A DNA stretch of 64,000 nucleotides from Pontibacter rufus. Lineage in GTDB: Bacteria; Bacteroidota; Bacteroidia; Cytophagales; Hymenobacteraceae. Every line of letters begins with the position of its first letter. Position 1 is the stretch's first letter. The notes beneath the pieces were generated by a model. The model was given only the letters and a program-made list of their open reading frames with translations, was not told where the DNA came from and ran no database searches. This document shows positions 1 to 9,760 of the stretch, piece after piece. Location of the stretch: assembly GCF_015694705.1 (NCBI RefSeq), contig NZ_JADQDR010000016.1:1-64000 (forward strand). The letters run 5' to 3'. A program made the translations under genes and the position numbers.

Positions 1-112
1 TAGCAGAGATAAATGTAGTTGAATTCCCTAGTTTTGAAGGCTCCTTAGCGACAGCTATTACTTATCATAACAGTTGTAATAGGACTTGGTCAAAGCCGTC
101 TGATATAGGAGA

Positions 113-1114
113 TTATGTTTTTGCAAAGTTTGGAGCTGCACCTGCACGGCATCCTTTTCCACAAATACTACCACATGCAGTAGTTTCTTGCCCTGTTAAC
201 ACATTTGTCTCATTTCTCCATTTAATTAACTCCTGTGACTGTTGGTATATTAACTCAAGAGGGGTTTCTAAAACATTCCCAACATAATTATCTTCAGAGG
301 TTTGTGAACCACAAGCTCTTACGAAACCTTTGGAACTGACGCGAACTGTTGTTAAACCTGGTTGACAGCCTAAACAACTCCAATTCTTATAATAGTATTC
401 TGGTGCATATTTTGTTTCTTCAAAGACCTCTTGCACTAACGGAAGCATCAATTCGAGATCTTCTTGATATTTCTTCTTTAGCTGCCAAGCTGAAGAAATG
501 ATCGGAATGATTTCTTCTTCTTTAAGCTGTAATTTGTCTTTATTTGTTGCTCCAATCCCATTTTCTATAAAAGTCTGTACCTTCACACCATAGGCGCCCT
601 CTTGAATTGCGAGTTTGAAAACATTTTCAAGTTCATGATAATTAGTGCGCAGAATTACGAAAGCAATTAAAATTTTAAATCCATATTTTTTGGCAATTCT
701 TATGCCATTTAAAGTTTTTTCAAATGAACCTTCGCCTCGAATAAAATCATTATTTTCTTTAGATGAACCGTCAATGCTAATTTGTAGTGATGTTAAACCT
801 GCATTTCTTAAAGAGGCTGCTAATTCTTCAGTAAGTAAGATAGCATTTGTTGAAAGAGCTACAAGCATCCCATTTTTTGTAGCTGTTTCAATTACATCAA
901 CAATATGTGGATATAATAATGGTTCACCACCAGCTAAGGATAAATGAAAGACTTTTTTATTTGCTAAATACTCAACAAAAGTAATAGCTTCCTCTTTCGA
1001 AAACGAAGCCTTGTCAGACAACTGACTTGCTGTAAAAAAACAATGTTTACAACGTAAATTACAGTTATGAGTTATATCCCAGCCTACCTGAAAAGGCATT
1101 TTCAGTACTTTCAT
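113..1114 (-). CDS. Radical SAM/SPASM peptide-maturase-like enzyme
   Basis: This 333-residue protein has the radical SAM signature CxxxCxxC at Cys18, Cys22 and Cys25, in NCNLRCKHC, and the GGEP motif at 62-65. Six further cysteines (247, 250, 268, 314, 318, 322) form a SPASM domain for auxiliary Fe-S clusters. That architecture is typical of enzymes that modify ribosomal peptides (PqqE and anSME relatives). The start overlaps the end of the upstream PqqD-like gene by 50 bp, so the two are probably translationally coupled. A short candidate substrate lies further upstream on the same strand. Family assignment is firm. The RiPP role is inferred from context, and the chemistry and product are unknown. 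Nothing recognisable is encoded in the 112 bases between this stop and the window edge. Confidence 0.9.
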   Translation of the reverse strand: MKVLKMPFQVGWDITHNCNLRCKHCFFTASQLSDKASFSKEEAITFVEYLANKKVFHLSLAGGEPLLYPHIVDVIETATKNGMLVALSTNAILLTEELAASLRNAGLTSLQISIDGSSKENNDFIRGEGSFEKTLNGIRIAKKYGFKILIAFVILRTNYHELENVFKLAIQEGAYGVKVQTFIENGIGATNKDKLQLKEEEIIPIISSAWQLKKKYQEDLELMLPLVQEVFEETKYAPEYYYKNWSCLGCQPGLTTVRVSSKGFVRACGSQTSEDNYVGNVLETPLELIYQQSQELIKWRNETNVLTGQETTACGSICGKGCRAGAAPNFAKT

Positions 1115-1388
1115 GTGTACATTTATTTATGAAGCAGTTGTAAGAAGAAATTGAATTGAAAAATTCTATCGTGTCTATTAAAGCAGTTGTATAATCTAAG
1201 GAAAATGCATTAGCTAATGCCTCAGATAAATCTTTCAAGGAATGTTTACCATCGGCAATTTTTAATAATAAATAACCCGTATGATTTAAATCAATCACAT
1301 CTCCAGTTATTTTATTGAAAAGAACTAAATCATCATCTCTGATAATAATGTTTCTTTCCAATTCTATTACAGAATCAGCAGTTAGCAT
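1065..1388 (-). CDS. PqqD-like protein, probable RiPP recognition element
   Basis: The 107-residue protein fits the PqqD fold in size and pattern: two short beta strands at the N-terminus (DDLVLFNKITGDVIDLN), then helices around a GYLLLKIADGK segment. PqqD domains bind the leader of a precursor peptide and deliver it to the partner radical SAM enzyme. It sits directly upstream of, and overlaps, the SPASM enzyme. The last 20 or so residues are Cys/Asn-rich and unlike the family, and may be a variable tail. The PqqD call rests on pattern and neighbourhood, not on a search. Confidence 0.7.
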   Translation of the reverse strand: MLTADSVIELERNIIIRDDDLVLFNKITGDVIDLNHTGYLLLKIADGKHSLKDLSEALANAFSLDYTTALIDTIEFFNSISSYNCFINKCTHESTENAFSGRLGYNS

Positions 1389-1422
1389 AGATAATTGTTA
1401 TAATTGATTACAAACTTATTTT

Positions 1423-1674
1423 TTACTCACTTCCTGGCCTGTTTATTTGAGTCGGTTGGATAAAGCTCGTTAGTTTTGTTGAAGATTGACAAATAGCCAA
1501 AAACGCATGATATCCTGCAGGCTTTTCATAATAGAGTCTATCAAGTTGTTCAATAATTTTTATTGCCTCACTAGTAAGATTAGGACTTTCTTCGTTTTGC
1601 ATTGGTGAATTAGTTTCCATTGTTTTTTCAGATTTAGTTTGAATTAATTTATCCATAACTATTGGATAATGCAA
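1423..1674 (-). CDS. Candidate RiPP precursor peptide
   Basis: This short polar ORF (83 codons from the first Met; Met7, Met19 and Met25 are alternative starts) lies 34 bp upstream of the PqqD-like gene on the same strand. The N-terminal half is acidic and helical-looking (SEAIKIIEQLDRLYYEK), as expected of a leader. The C-terminal third is rich in Ser, Thr, Gln and Pro with a single Cys, and would be the modified core. No known precursor family is recognised. The call depends on position, size and leader/core bipartite composition. It could instead be an unrelated small protein. Confidence 0.5.
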   Translation of the reverse strand: MHYPIVMDKLIQTKSEKTMETNSPMQNEESPNLTSEAIKIIEQLDRLYYEKPAGYHAFLAICQSSTKLTSFIQPTQINRPGSE

Positions 1675-2075
1675 GGTCGTTCCAATTACTGGTACTATAT
1701 AAGAGTTAATTATAAAATTCGATTTTTCTTCAATTAGAAGCTACTGCCTATCATTTTCTATATTTTATTAGGGCACTTAAACTTATCTATTACTGCACTA
1801 TTAGTAAATACTTATTTTTCAGTATTTTTAAATAATATAACAAGCATACAACATCTAGTGGTTAGAGGATGTCCTTCTCTGGATATGAGACATCCATTAC
1901 CAGCAGGATAAGTGCCAGTTGTGCGTTAGAACCAAAATCAAGTGCTAAATTGTGACTAATTATATTGGTCACCTCCACTTCATCACAAAGAACCATTTAG
2001 AAAGACTTGTGTCTAGATTAACAGATCTTATAGCAAACGTGAAATCCAAAGACCCACATCTTGGCTCCGACTTAG
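1675..2075. other. AT-rich intergenic stretch
   Basis: No supported gene was seen. The region upstream of the candidate precursor should contain the promoter of the RiPP-like operon. A 76-codon plus-strand ORF beginning at 1952 overlaps the decayed umuC copy in another frame and is not supported. Confidence 0.5.
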
Positions 2076-2570
2076 AGCGGCATAGTCCTGAAGCCGTGGA
2101 GTTGCCACAGCGCCAAGTGCGCAGGAAAGATAAGAGCACAAAAGAGCTGCGCCTGTCTCCTTACTGTTTTCCTCAATACTAACTGGTTTTCGGAAAGAGA
2201 AAAGCAATACCACGCCAGCAAAAGCATCTATATGCCGGTGGCCACCAACAGCACCCTAGAGCTAGTCCATTACGCCAATATTGCGCTGAAATCAATTTAT
2301 AGGACGGGATATACTTATAAAAAAACTGGTGTGTTTGTAACGGATATTGTACCCGATAACCAGGTGCAAATGGCATTGCTCGATACAGTTGACAGAGAAA
2401 AGCACCGCAAGCTGATGGTGGCGATAGACGATTTAACAGACAGGTTTGGGCGGGAGCGGGTAAAGGTAGCAACACAGGGAGTGGATAATCAGTGGCTGCT
2501 TCGGTCAGATATGGTCAGCAAGTGTTACACTACCAGGTTGAGCGATATTCAGACGGTTCATGTGCTGTAG
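2076..2570 (+). pseudogene. umuC: umuC (DNA polymerase V subunit) C-terminal remnant
   Basis: The open frame from 2076 encodes the end of a Y-family polymerase UmuC. It includes the little-finger segment around LLTVFLNTNWF, the YANIAL helix, the GVFVTDIVPDNQVQ region and the C-terminal tail with RFGRERVKVATQG. A normal UmuC is about 420 residues, so roughly the first 260 residues are absent. A stop codon at 2073-2075 closes the frame upstream. Weak similarity appears in another frame just before it (SPEAVE), which suggests a frameshift. No umuD is nearby. This is a decayed relic, common at the edges of mobile regions. Confidence 0.8.
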
Positions 2571-2963
2571 CACAGATATATTATTAATGGCGAGTTCAGC
2601 GGCATATAAGTTGGTTTATGAGAAAGCCAATAACATCTAAAATACCCGTACCAACCGGGGTTTGCGCCGGACTGCTGGGAAAGAGAAAAGTTTTTATTAA
2701 ATAGGCAAAGGGAAGAAAACGAGGTCAGCAACTACCCTTAGTAAAAGATCGAACCGCAGAATAGGCCTTTCACAACTCCGTCCAAAGGGAAGATATTTGG
2801 AACTACTCCGTATATCCGTTACTTGGGCACAATTACAAGGAAGAGAACCATATTTTTTTAAAAATAGTTCATAAAGGTTCAATTCACAGTCATTTACATC
2901 AAATTCACATTCTCCCTGAAATGCACCAGCTTAGCAGTTAGTTTTGCTTAAAAAATAAAATTT
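2571..2963. other. Gene-free spacer upstream of the LytS-like kinase
   Basis: No gene can be supported here. Short open stretches on both strands lack family resemblance. The segment joins the umuC remnant and may be further decayed coding sequence. The last 80 bases should hold the promoter of the kinase gene. Confidence 0.4.
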
Positions 2964-4643
2964 ATGAAAAAACAAATCTTATTTTTCATTTTGCTTTTGG
3001 TCTATTCTCTGGTAAATGGCCAAGGAACTGAAATTATTTATGATACAGTTTCAGTTCCCGAACCTACCCTTATTGATGATAGCCCGGTGGGTTTAGGAGT
3101 TTTAATTGGAGATAACCAGAATTATTTAAAAGGAAGACATCCTGAAATCCTAATATCTAAACCTACAGTTGTTAAAACTGAAATAAAACCTAATGGCTTA
3201 TTCCATATAATAGCTTATGTAAACAATGATTATATAAACATCATTGCTACCCGTATTAATAGCAATAACTTCAAAAGTTTTCAGGCTTATGAGCAAGTTT
3301 ATTTTACAGAGGAAATACCCGCTTTTAATGAAAATTTTGCCCGAGAAATTCCATTTATAGTCGCAGAAAATGGTAATCCTACCTTCCTTCGAGTCAATAA
3401 TATTAATAACGACAAGGTTGATGGGCGTAATTATCTCTATTTTGTAAAAGATATAAAAACGGGCGAAATTGTATCAACTCTGGCTCTGGAATTTATTTTC
3501 CCAAAGCCAGAGCCTATGTTTCTGTCGTTTGAAGAATATATTATAGACACATATGAAACTAAACAAGGAGAAAGCCCTTCTATAAATGCTGGCTTCATTG
3601 CCGATTTAAATAGACAGGTGAAGGCCTATAATCTGGTGACCACTACCTTTAATGCGCGAACGAATCTACCAAACCAATTAATCTTGCCTTCTGACCAAAA
3701 CTCTCTACTTATTCAGTTTAAGGCACTAAAATTCGGTGCTATAAACTATTTAGAATATAGAATGAATGGAGATAGTACCTATAAAACCTCTGTGAAAAAT
3801 TATCATCCTTTTATAATTTTAAAGGATCTAAAAGCAGGTAAACATAAACTTCAGGTACGCTACCCCAATCAGCATAATGCAATATTAGAATATGAGTTTG
3901 AAGTTAAACCCAGTTTTATGCAGACTACAGGTTTTAAAATAGCAATATCCTGCCTTGCTACTGCATTATTGTTTGGGAGTATCTTCACCCTGAAAATCCA
4001 CCGGCAAAAGCAGAAACTGAAAGAGGAGAATACAAAAAGAACTCAGTTGCAAACGCAAATGTTCTCGCTCCGGTCACAATTAAATCCGCATTTTGTTTTT
4101 AATGCCCTTAACTCTATTCAGGGACTAGTAAACAAAGATGACCAGGAAGGCGCTAATATTTATATTTCTAAATTTGGCTCACTTATGAGAGATATCCTGG
4201 AAAAAAATGACAAGGCCACCCATCCCCTTTCCCAGGAAATAAAACAATTAGAATCTTACTTACAATTGGAACAGCTTCGATTTAGATTTAAATACCAAAT
4301 CTTTATTGAGGAAACGATAAACCCAACAGAGCAGGATTTTCCGGTAATGCTCCTCCAGCCATTTGCCGAAAACGCCATCAAGCATGGAATTTCGGGAAAG
4401 AAGGAAGAAGGCAATATTTCAATTCGGTTTGAACGAAGTAATAATAATCTGCTGGTAATAATTCAGGATAATGGGAAAGGATTTGATATAAATGAGCCGA
4501 TTACTGGTTATGGAATCAATCTTATTAAGGAAAGAATAGCGGTAGTAAATCAGCTTTATCAAGAACAGCCCATTATGTGTGATTATAAATCTTCGCCTGC
4601 CGATGGAACTACTGTTACGCTTTTATTTACCAATTGGCTTTAA
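2964..4643 (+). CDS. LytS/YehU-type sensor histidine kinase
   Basis: The 559-residue protein begins with a signal peptide (ILFFILLLVYSLVNG) followed by about 300 residues of beta-rich sensor. A transmembrane helix near 328-345 (FKIAISCLATALLFGSIFTL) leads to a short coiled coil and a His_kinase domain. The phospho-acceptor His376 lies in LNPHFVFNALNSIQ. The ATP-binding part shows an N box (PFAENAIKHGI) and a G box (DNGKGFD). The response regulator gene follows 99 bp downstream, so the pair should act together. The input signal is unknown. This design, an extracytoplasmic beta-rich sensor with one helix before the kinase, is common in Bacteroidota. Confidence 0.92.
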   Translation: MKKQILFFILLLVYSLVNGQGTEIIYDTVSVPEPTLIDDSPVGLGVLIGDNQNYLKGRHPEILISKPTVVKTEIKPNGLFHIIAYVNNDYINIIATRINSNNFKSFQAYEQVYFTEEIPAFNENFAREIPFIVAENGNPTFLRVNNINNDKVDGRNYLYFVKDIKTGEIVSTLALEFIFPKPEPMFLSFEEYIIDTYETKQGESPSINAGFIADLNRQVKAYNLVTTTFNARTNLPNQLILPSDQNSLLIQFKALKFGAINYLEYRMNGDSTYKTSVKNYHPFIILKDLKAGKHKLQVRYPNQHNAILEYEFEVKPSFMQTTGFKIAISCLATALLFGSIFTLKIHRQKQKLKEENTKRTQLQTQMFSLRSQLNPHFVFNALNSIQGLVNKDDQEGANIYISKFGSLMRDILEKNDKATHPLSQEIKQLESYLQLEQLRFRFKYQIFIEETINPTEQDFPVMLLQPFAENAIKHGISGKKEEGNISIRFERSNNNLLVIIQDNGKGFDINEPITGYGINLIKERIAVVNQLYQEQPIMCDYKSSPADGTTVTLLFTNWL

Positions 4644-4742
4644 CCACAAAAGATATGCACAAGAGAACAACCCACTATCTATTCTTAAAAAAACAGGTTA
4701 ACTTACCACAATAAAACTTCCTGCTGAAATAAATTTAGGCTA

Positions 4743-5492
4743 ATGGGTTTAACTGCTATAATTATAGATGATGAACAAAATAACATTGATAATTTATTTG
4801 AGCTCCTGGGAAAGTATTGCCCGGAAATTGACGTACTAGCAATTGCTTCCAGTGCGGATGTGGGAATTGAATTAATCAGGCAAACTGCACCCGAGTTAGT
4901 TTTTTTAGATATTCAGATGCCGGGCAAATCTGGATTTGACGTTTTAAAAGCAATAGATAACTACAATTTTGAAGTTATCTTTGTAACGGCTTACGACCAG
5001 TATGGCATTAAGGCTATAAAGTTTGCGGCCATTGATTACATACTGAAACCAGTTGATGTAGAAGAGCTGCAAACCGCCGTTAAAAAAGCTATTATTAAAA
5101 GGCAGGAAAAAAGGCAAAACCACCAGCTTGAAAACCTGTTGCAGTTATTGCAGCAACGCCCCACCGATACTCCACGCATTGCCTTGCCCTTAGCAAAAGA
5201 AACCAGATTTGTTAAAGTTGATGAAATTATCCGATGTGAATCGTCTAATAACTACACCACCTTTTATTTTATAGGGGGAGAAAAGGTAATAGTATCAAAA
5301 CCAATTTATGAATACGAAGAAATTTTAGATAATTATCATTTCATAAGGTGCCACCAATCCCATCTGGTTAATAAAAAGTTTATCAAAAGCTGGATTAAAG
5401 ATGATGGAGACTTTTTATTGCTGGAGGACAAGGTTCATGTTCCTGTTTCACGGCAGAAAAGGGAATTTGTAAAAAGTTTATTGTTAAAATAG
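4743..5492 (+). CDS. LytTR-family response regulator
   Basis: This 249-residue regulator has an N-terminal receiver domain (acidic pair DD9-10, phospho-acceptor Asp56 in FLDIQMPG, Lys in LKPVD) and a C-terminal LytTR DNA-binding domain (motif RCHQSHLVNKKFI). It is the cognate partner of the upstream LytS-type kinase. LytTR regulators bind direct repeats upstream of their targets. No such site was recognised here. Confidence 0.93.
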   Translation: MGLTAIIIDDEQNNIDNLFELLGKYCPEIDVLAIASSADVGIELIRQTAPELVFLDIQMPGKSGFDVLKAIDNYNFEVIFVTAYDQYGIKAIKFAAIDYILKPVDVEELQTAVKKAIIKRQEKRQNHQLENLLQLLQQRPTDTPRIALPLAKETRFVKVDEIIRCESSNNYTTFYFIGGEKVIVSKPIYEYEEILDNYHFIRCHQSHLVNKKFIKSWIKDDGDFLLLEDKVHVPVSRQKREFVKSLLLK

Positions 5493-5688
5493 AATTAAAA
5501 ATAATTCTGGCACACCACACCAATACAATAGGGCAGCGTTGTCGCCTTTAGGCCTATAAGTTTGCTTATGTAAAGTAGCGGGGCACTTTCTTCTGGGTTT
5601 TATCTAATGAGTGGCAAGGAGCCACTGAGAATTGAAAGGTTAATTGATCCTGGATGTCGCCTGGTGGCAGTGTGCGGATGTAAGTATG

Positions 5689-5988
5689 CTATGCTCCCAG
5701 AAGAGTATCCACATCTCGCCTCTGATGCAGCACACGTCGCACCACGATATGATTAGCAGTGACAACATCATAGAAAATAAGATAAGTGCTTGCCGGAAAG
5801 CTCCGCAGCTCTTCCCTTAGCTCGTTCCTGGTCCGGCCAATCAGTGGGCTCTGTGCCAGGTGCTGGCAAGTATCGCTTATCTCATCAATGATGTGGTCCG
5901 CCACTTGTTCACTGGCGTTTTCTGCAAGGTAAAGCCAAATCTCCGTAAGATCTTCTTCTGCTGCAGGGCTTAACTGATAAATAGCCAT
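5689..5988 (-). CDS. parE: RelE/ParE-family toxin
   Basis: The 99-residue protein has the ParE-toxin pattern: an N-terminal strand LSPAAEEDLTEIW with a helix, the LIGRTRNEL loop and the C-terminal strand-turn VRRVLHQRRD. ParE toxins inhibit DNA gyrase and are held inactive by the partner antitoxin. The gene begins 3 bp after the antitoxin stop, as expected of a single operon. No truncation is seen. Confidence 0.9.
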   Translation of the reverse strand: MAIYQLSPAAEEDLTEIWLYLAENASEQVADHIIDEISDTCQHLAQSPLIGRTRNELREELRSFPASTYLIFYDVVTANHIVVRRVLHQRRDVDTLLGA

Positions 5989-5991
5989 TCC

Positions 5992-6252
5992 TTACGCGGA
6001 CTTCTTAAAGCGCCGTGCCAAAAGCGCCCGTCCCTTCTGTTTGATGGCGGCTGTGTCAAAGGGCTTGGGTTCGCCTACATATCCCTTGTCGATTTCCACC
6101 CGTAGCTCCTCCAAACGGTTTTTCATCAGCTTTTCCTGCAGCTCCAGCGCACGTAGGCCTGCTCTTACCACTTCACTGGCGTTGTTAAACGTGCCGGAAT
6201 TGATTTTACCGGCGATATACTCCTCAAAATGTTTTGTCAGGTGAATGTTCAT
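5992..6252 (-). CDS. parD: ParD-family antitoxin
   Basis: The 86-residue protein opens with the ribbon-helix-helix pattern of ParD antitoxins (MNIHLTKHFEEYI, then SEVVRAGLRALE), followed by a Lys/Arg-rich toxin-binding tail. It should neutralise the ParE toxin encoded immediately downstream and repress its own promoter. The probable operator lies in the AT-rich stretch just upstream (6253-6320). Confidence 0.9.
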   Translation of the reverse strand: MNIHLTKHFEEYIAGKINSGTFNNASEVVRAGLRALELQEKLMKNRLEELRVEIDKGYVGEPKPFDTAAIKQKGRALLARRFKKSA

Positions 6253-6834
6253 AGTCCTAAATTCAATAGTTCTAAGGTAAAAAAATTAAGCGGATATGTC
6301 AATCTTTGACAGTCCGAATATAATATGTTAAAAGTAACAATGCTTTGGCGAACTTGTTTATAGAAAGCTTATAACGCATAAGAGGCTCCTTCTTTACTTA
6401 TCATATTAGGTGTTATCGGCTGACCAGTGACTAACATGTTGCATCAGTCCGGCTGCTATACCAATTATCTTCCGAGCCTGTTAACTTTTGAAGGCCGCAT
6501 ATGCTGAGTTAGAGAGCAAGGGCCGTGAGGGAGGGGCAGGCAAGCGGCCCTCCGCCATCAGCGCGGCTAAACCTCAGATGCTGTTTCCGATATGCGGAGA
6601 AAGTCTGAGCGTATCGTTTTGGTTGATAGTCCCATTCCCCTCAAGGCATTGCTTTACAATGATTTCTTTCCCGAAACCAGGCTTCGAGCTTGCCTCCGGA
6701 AGGGGTAAAAAAGGACACTTTGATTACAATGGCCCTAATATATAGTATATTGGTTAGTCAAGTTGCATTTATATGAGTAGCTTGTTGGCAAAACGTAACG
6801 GTTACCTGTAAGTGGCTGCCGATAATTTGTTCCC
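6253..6834. other. Intergenic stretch with parDE promoter and no firm gene
   Basis: The first 70 bases are AT-rich and should hold the parDE promoter/operator. An 85-codon plus-strand ORF at 6488-6745 has no recognisable domain and biased Gly/Pro/Ser content, so I do not call it a gene. The last 60 bases precede the secreted protein at 6835. Confidence 0.4.
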
Positions 6835-7341
6835 ATGAAAAAGTTGATTGCACTGTTGCCCTTAATCCTTCTTTTCAATGTGTGTCTTGCCCAGACTTCA
6901 GAGGATTTCATTGCCATGGAATACCGCGGAATGTCTAACCTCATATATAAGATTCATGTCACCCCCGACAGAATCGTGGGTTTACGGGTCAACGGCTATA
7001 TATCCGTTAAAAACAGCTACGGAATCGGATACACAGTGCCTGACAATGAATTGAACAATCCTGGCGCCTATGTGAATAAAAACCTCGAGTCGGCTTACAG
7101 CGGGATTGACATTGATTCAGCAGCCATTCTGCGGCTTGACGAAGAAAACTTTATCATTGAGAAATCAGCAATCAAGGAGTTGTACCACAGCAAGAAGAAA
7201 AAATTTGGCATGGGTAGCTATCCGTATAGTGGACGGATAATCATCAAGTGCAACAAGACCAAAGGAAACGCTAGAGGTAATAGAGACCTGATATTGGTTG
7301 GCGAACAAGACTGGCAAAGCATCCTTGAATTGATGAGGTGA
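6835..7341 (+). CDS. Secreted hypothetical protein
   Basis: The 168-residue protein starts with a clear signal peptide (KLIALLPLILLFNVCLAQ, cleavage after LAQ). The remainder is a mixed, beta-rich polar domain with a lysine-rich stretch (HSKKKKFGMG). No family was recognised. It stands alone between spacers. Function unknown; export is the only supported property. Confidence 0.65.
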   Translation: MKKLIALLPLILLFNVCLAQTSEDFIAMEYRGMSNLIYKIHVTPDRIVGLRVNGYISVKNSYGIGYTVPDNELNNPGAYVNKNLESAYSGIDIDSAAILRLDEENFIIEKSAIKELYHSKKKKFGMGSYPYSGRIIIKCNKTKGNARGNRDLILVGEQDWQSILELMR

Positions 7342-7619
7342 ACGGACTGTCGCTAACGCGCGGGTACAATATGGAGCGATAGTAAAGAAAATCCTCATTT
7401 TTCTTACTCATACCTTAAATATAAACCGATATTTAAGCGTTAATAACTGCATTTACATAGATTATTTATAAATGCAGTTAATAGCCAGTCAGCCCCTTAC
7501 TACAGTTTTCTTTTAAGATTCCAAAGTTCTTTTATTCCCATCAAGAGCTTTGGAAACTTAAAAGTTTAAACCAAAATAGGTTTTATCCAGTATTTCTCCA
7601 AAAGCTATAACGTAATTAA

Positions 7620-9554
7620 ATGAAGATACTATCATTCATTATAATTTTGTTGGTTTCTCTACCTGCACTTTGTCAGGAAGTTAAATGGAATCAACCTATC
7701 AACGTTGCGGATGTAGGTCAGTCGGTTGCAATGGATTCTGAAGGTAAAATGTACTTTACTGGTGAGATAAGAGAAAGATGGCAGTATTATTTTGATTCAG
7801 TTGCATTACCTATGCTCCCTTACTACACCTATGGTTTTATAGCTAAAACAGACAAGAACTATAATGTAGAGTGGCTAAAGGTAATCGAAAGTACCGGCTT
7901 TTCTAGACCCCTGGTTACAACAGACCGCGAAGACAACGTAATTTTGGTAGGATTATACGGGACCGGGTTTAAAATTGACAGCATGGAAGTAATGGGACAA
8001 GGTTCTCAATACCGGATGGTGATCATTAAATTTGATAAATCCGGTAAGCTGTTGTGGTACAATACTGTCAAATGCTCGGAATATACCCTCATGGCGATGG
8101 ATCTAACAACGGACGATGACAACAACGTTTATATTGCCGGCAAATTCAATGGATCCCTCTACTTTTACAATGAAGCAGGCGATGATTTGGTTGGCCAAGG
8201 GAGCGGCTTGATTTTTTATGCGAAATATGCTCCTTCTGGAAAGTTTGCTGGAGTTAAAACAGCTCCAGATCCAGGTGTGAACCAGATGAGCTTGGAAGCA
8301 ATTGAAGTGGACAGTAAAAAGAACGTATACATTACAGGAATGTGGTACGGAGATGGAAATGGCACCTTAGACTCAATACCAAAGTCCACTTACTCTCCAG
8401 ATATTTTTATCGCAAAGTTTAATAAAGAATTTCAACTCGAATGGCTTAAGCAAATTGGGGCAGCTAACAGTTCTCATGATAGAGGTAATGGATTAGCTCT
8501 GGATGAAAAATCTAACAGCCTCTATGTAACAGGTAGCTTTGCTGGGAAAGCGGACTTTGGAGGGCGTGTAGTGGAATCAAACGATAAGAATATATTCTTA
8601 TCCCGTTACTCTCTGGAAGGAGATCTGAAATGGGTTAAGAACATGGGCTCAAGGAGTGGGGGAGCCAGTTATGTAGAGGGGGGTTATAAGCTAATTGTAG
8701 ATCACGAAGGCTTTGTTTATTTATCCGGTTCCCTAGGCCAAAATGGGGATTTTGATGGCGTCCAACTCTCTGCCTACGACAATCCTGCTAATGGTAACTT
8801 ATATTCTGATGGGTTCGTAGCTAAATTTTTAGCTACAGGCAAGCTGCTATGGGTGACTCATGCAGGAAGTCCGGATGTAGCGGACTCCTTTTTTGATATG
8901 GTCAAAGACAGAGATAATAACTTGTTTATTGTTGGCATGACTGGAGGGGATGGGAAATTTGGGGAGTACAAAATGCCTGTCGGTGTGGCTGGACGAGGAT
9001 TCGCGGTAAAGTTAATAGATGTGCCGGAGGAGGTTATGATTGTCCCTCTATCTGAACTTACATTTGGAGCTGATACGAGCCTTTCGCGCACATTTGATGT
9101 CGTTTCAAACCTTGATTGGGAGGTGTCCACAACCGCTCCATGGCTTACCCCTGATTTTAATTCCGGGAAGGGCAATGGTTTCATAACTTTAACGGCGGAA
9201 GCCAATCCTTCCACGCAACCAAGAAACGCGACCGTAGAAATAGCATCCACCTCAAAAGAGCCCAAGCGGATTCACGTGACACAGCTCGGGCTGGACAAGC
9301 CTCTCAGTTCTGACGGCGAACACTCTGAAAGCGGAATCACCATTTACCCTAACCCCACAGAGGGTAAAATAAGCATTAACTTTAGCGATAAAGAAGCAAC
9401 AGTTTCAATTCTTGACCTAACAGGCAGAAGGTATGTTTATAGATCCATTTCCAAGAGCCAACTACTGGATATAAACTTTTTGGGAAGGGGAGTTTATATC
9501 ATTACGGTCACAACTTCTAGCTCCCGTTTGGTTAAAAGGCTAGTAAAGCAATAA
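7620..9554 (+). CDS. Secreted beta-propeller-like protein with BACON and T9SS sorting domains
   Basis: The 644-residue protein has a signal peptide (FIIILLVSLPALCQ). About 460 residues of repeated units follow, each with a pattern like NVYITGxF and FIAKFNKEFQLEW, typical of SBBP/WD-like propeller repeats. Next comes a BACON domain (about 480-560: FDVVSNLDWEVSTTAPWL) and a C-terminal type IX secretion sorting domain (YPNPTEGKISI ... GVYIITV). It should be exported through the T9SS and either released or anchored at the cell surface. The substrate or partner is unknown. The T9SS signal is strong evidence for Bacteroidota. Confidence 0.88.
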   Translation: MKILSFIIILLVSLPALCQEVKWNQPINVADVGQSVAMDSEGKMYFTGEIRERWQYYFDSVALPMLPYYTYGFIAKTDKNYNVEWLKVIESTGFSRPLVTTDREDNVILVGLYGTGFKIDSMEVMGQGSQYRMVIIKFDKSGKLLWYNTVKCSEYTLMAMDLTTDDDNNVYIAGKFNGSLYFYNEAGDDLVGQGSGLIFYAKYAPSGKFAGVKTAPDPGVNQMSLEAIEVDSKKNVYITGMWYGDGNGTLDSIPKSTYSPDIFIAKFNKEFQLEWLKQIGAANSSHDRGNGLALDEKSNSLYVTGSFAGKADFGGRVVESNDKNIFLSRYSLEGDLKWVKNMGSRSGGASYVEGGYKLIVDHEGFVYLSGSLGQNGDFDGVQLSAYDNPANGNLYSDGFVAKFLATGKLLWVTHAGSPDVADSFFDMVKDRDNNLFIVGMTGGDGKFGEYKMPVGVAGRGFAVKLIDVPEEVMIVPLSELTFGADTSLSRTFDVVSNLDWEVSTTAPWLTPDFNSGKGNGFITLTAEANPSTQPRNATVEIASTSKEPKRIHVTQLGLDKPLSSDGEHSESGITIYPNPTEGKISINFSDKEATVSILDLTGRRYVYRSISKSQLLDINFLGRGVYIITVTTSSSRLVKRLVKQ

Positions 9555-9760
9555 AGCTAATCTAACGCTGCAACCGCAGCATTAGAAGAGAGGTGATCGG
9601 TTTCAGTGTTGCTGTGGATCAACTCCAGAAAATAGCAACTGTACAGGGATTTACCAAGTGTAATCGAATAAAACCACTATATTTATATAGTCTTATAATT
9701 TACCTTATGTTAAATATAAATGAGGAGTTTACAATTCCTTAACTTTAATATTGCAAAAGT

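Noticed and set aside
1952-2182. 76-codon plus-strand ORF
   Set aside because: It overlaps the umuC relic in another frame and has no independent support; a small part may be shifted umuC sequence.
6488-6745. 85-codon ORF upstream of the secreted protein
   Set aside because: No domain or signal, biased composition and no clear neighbour relation.
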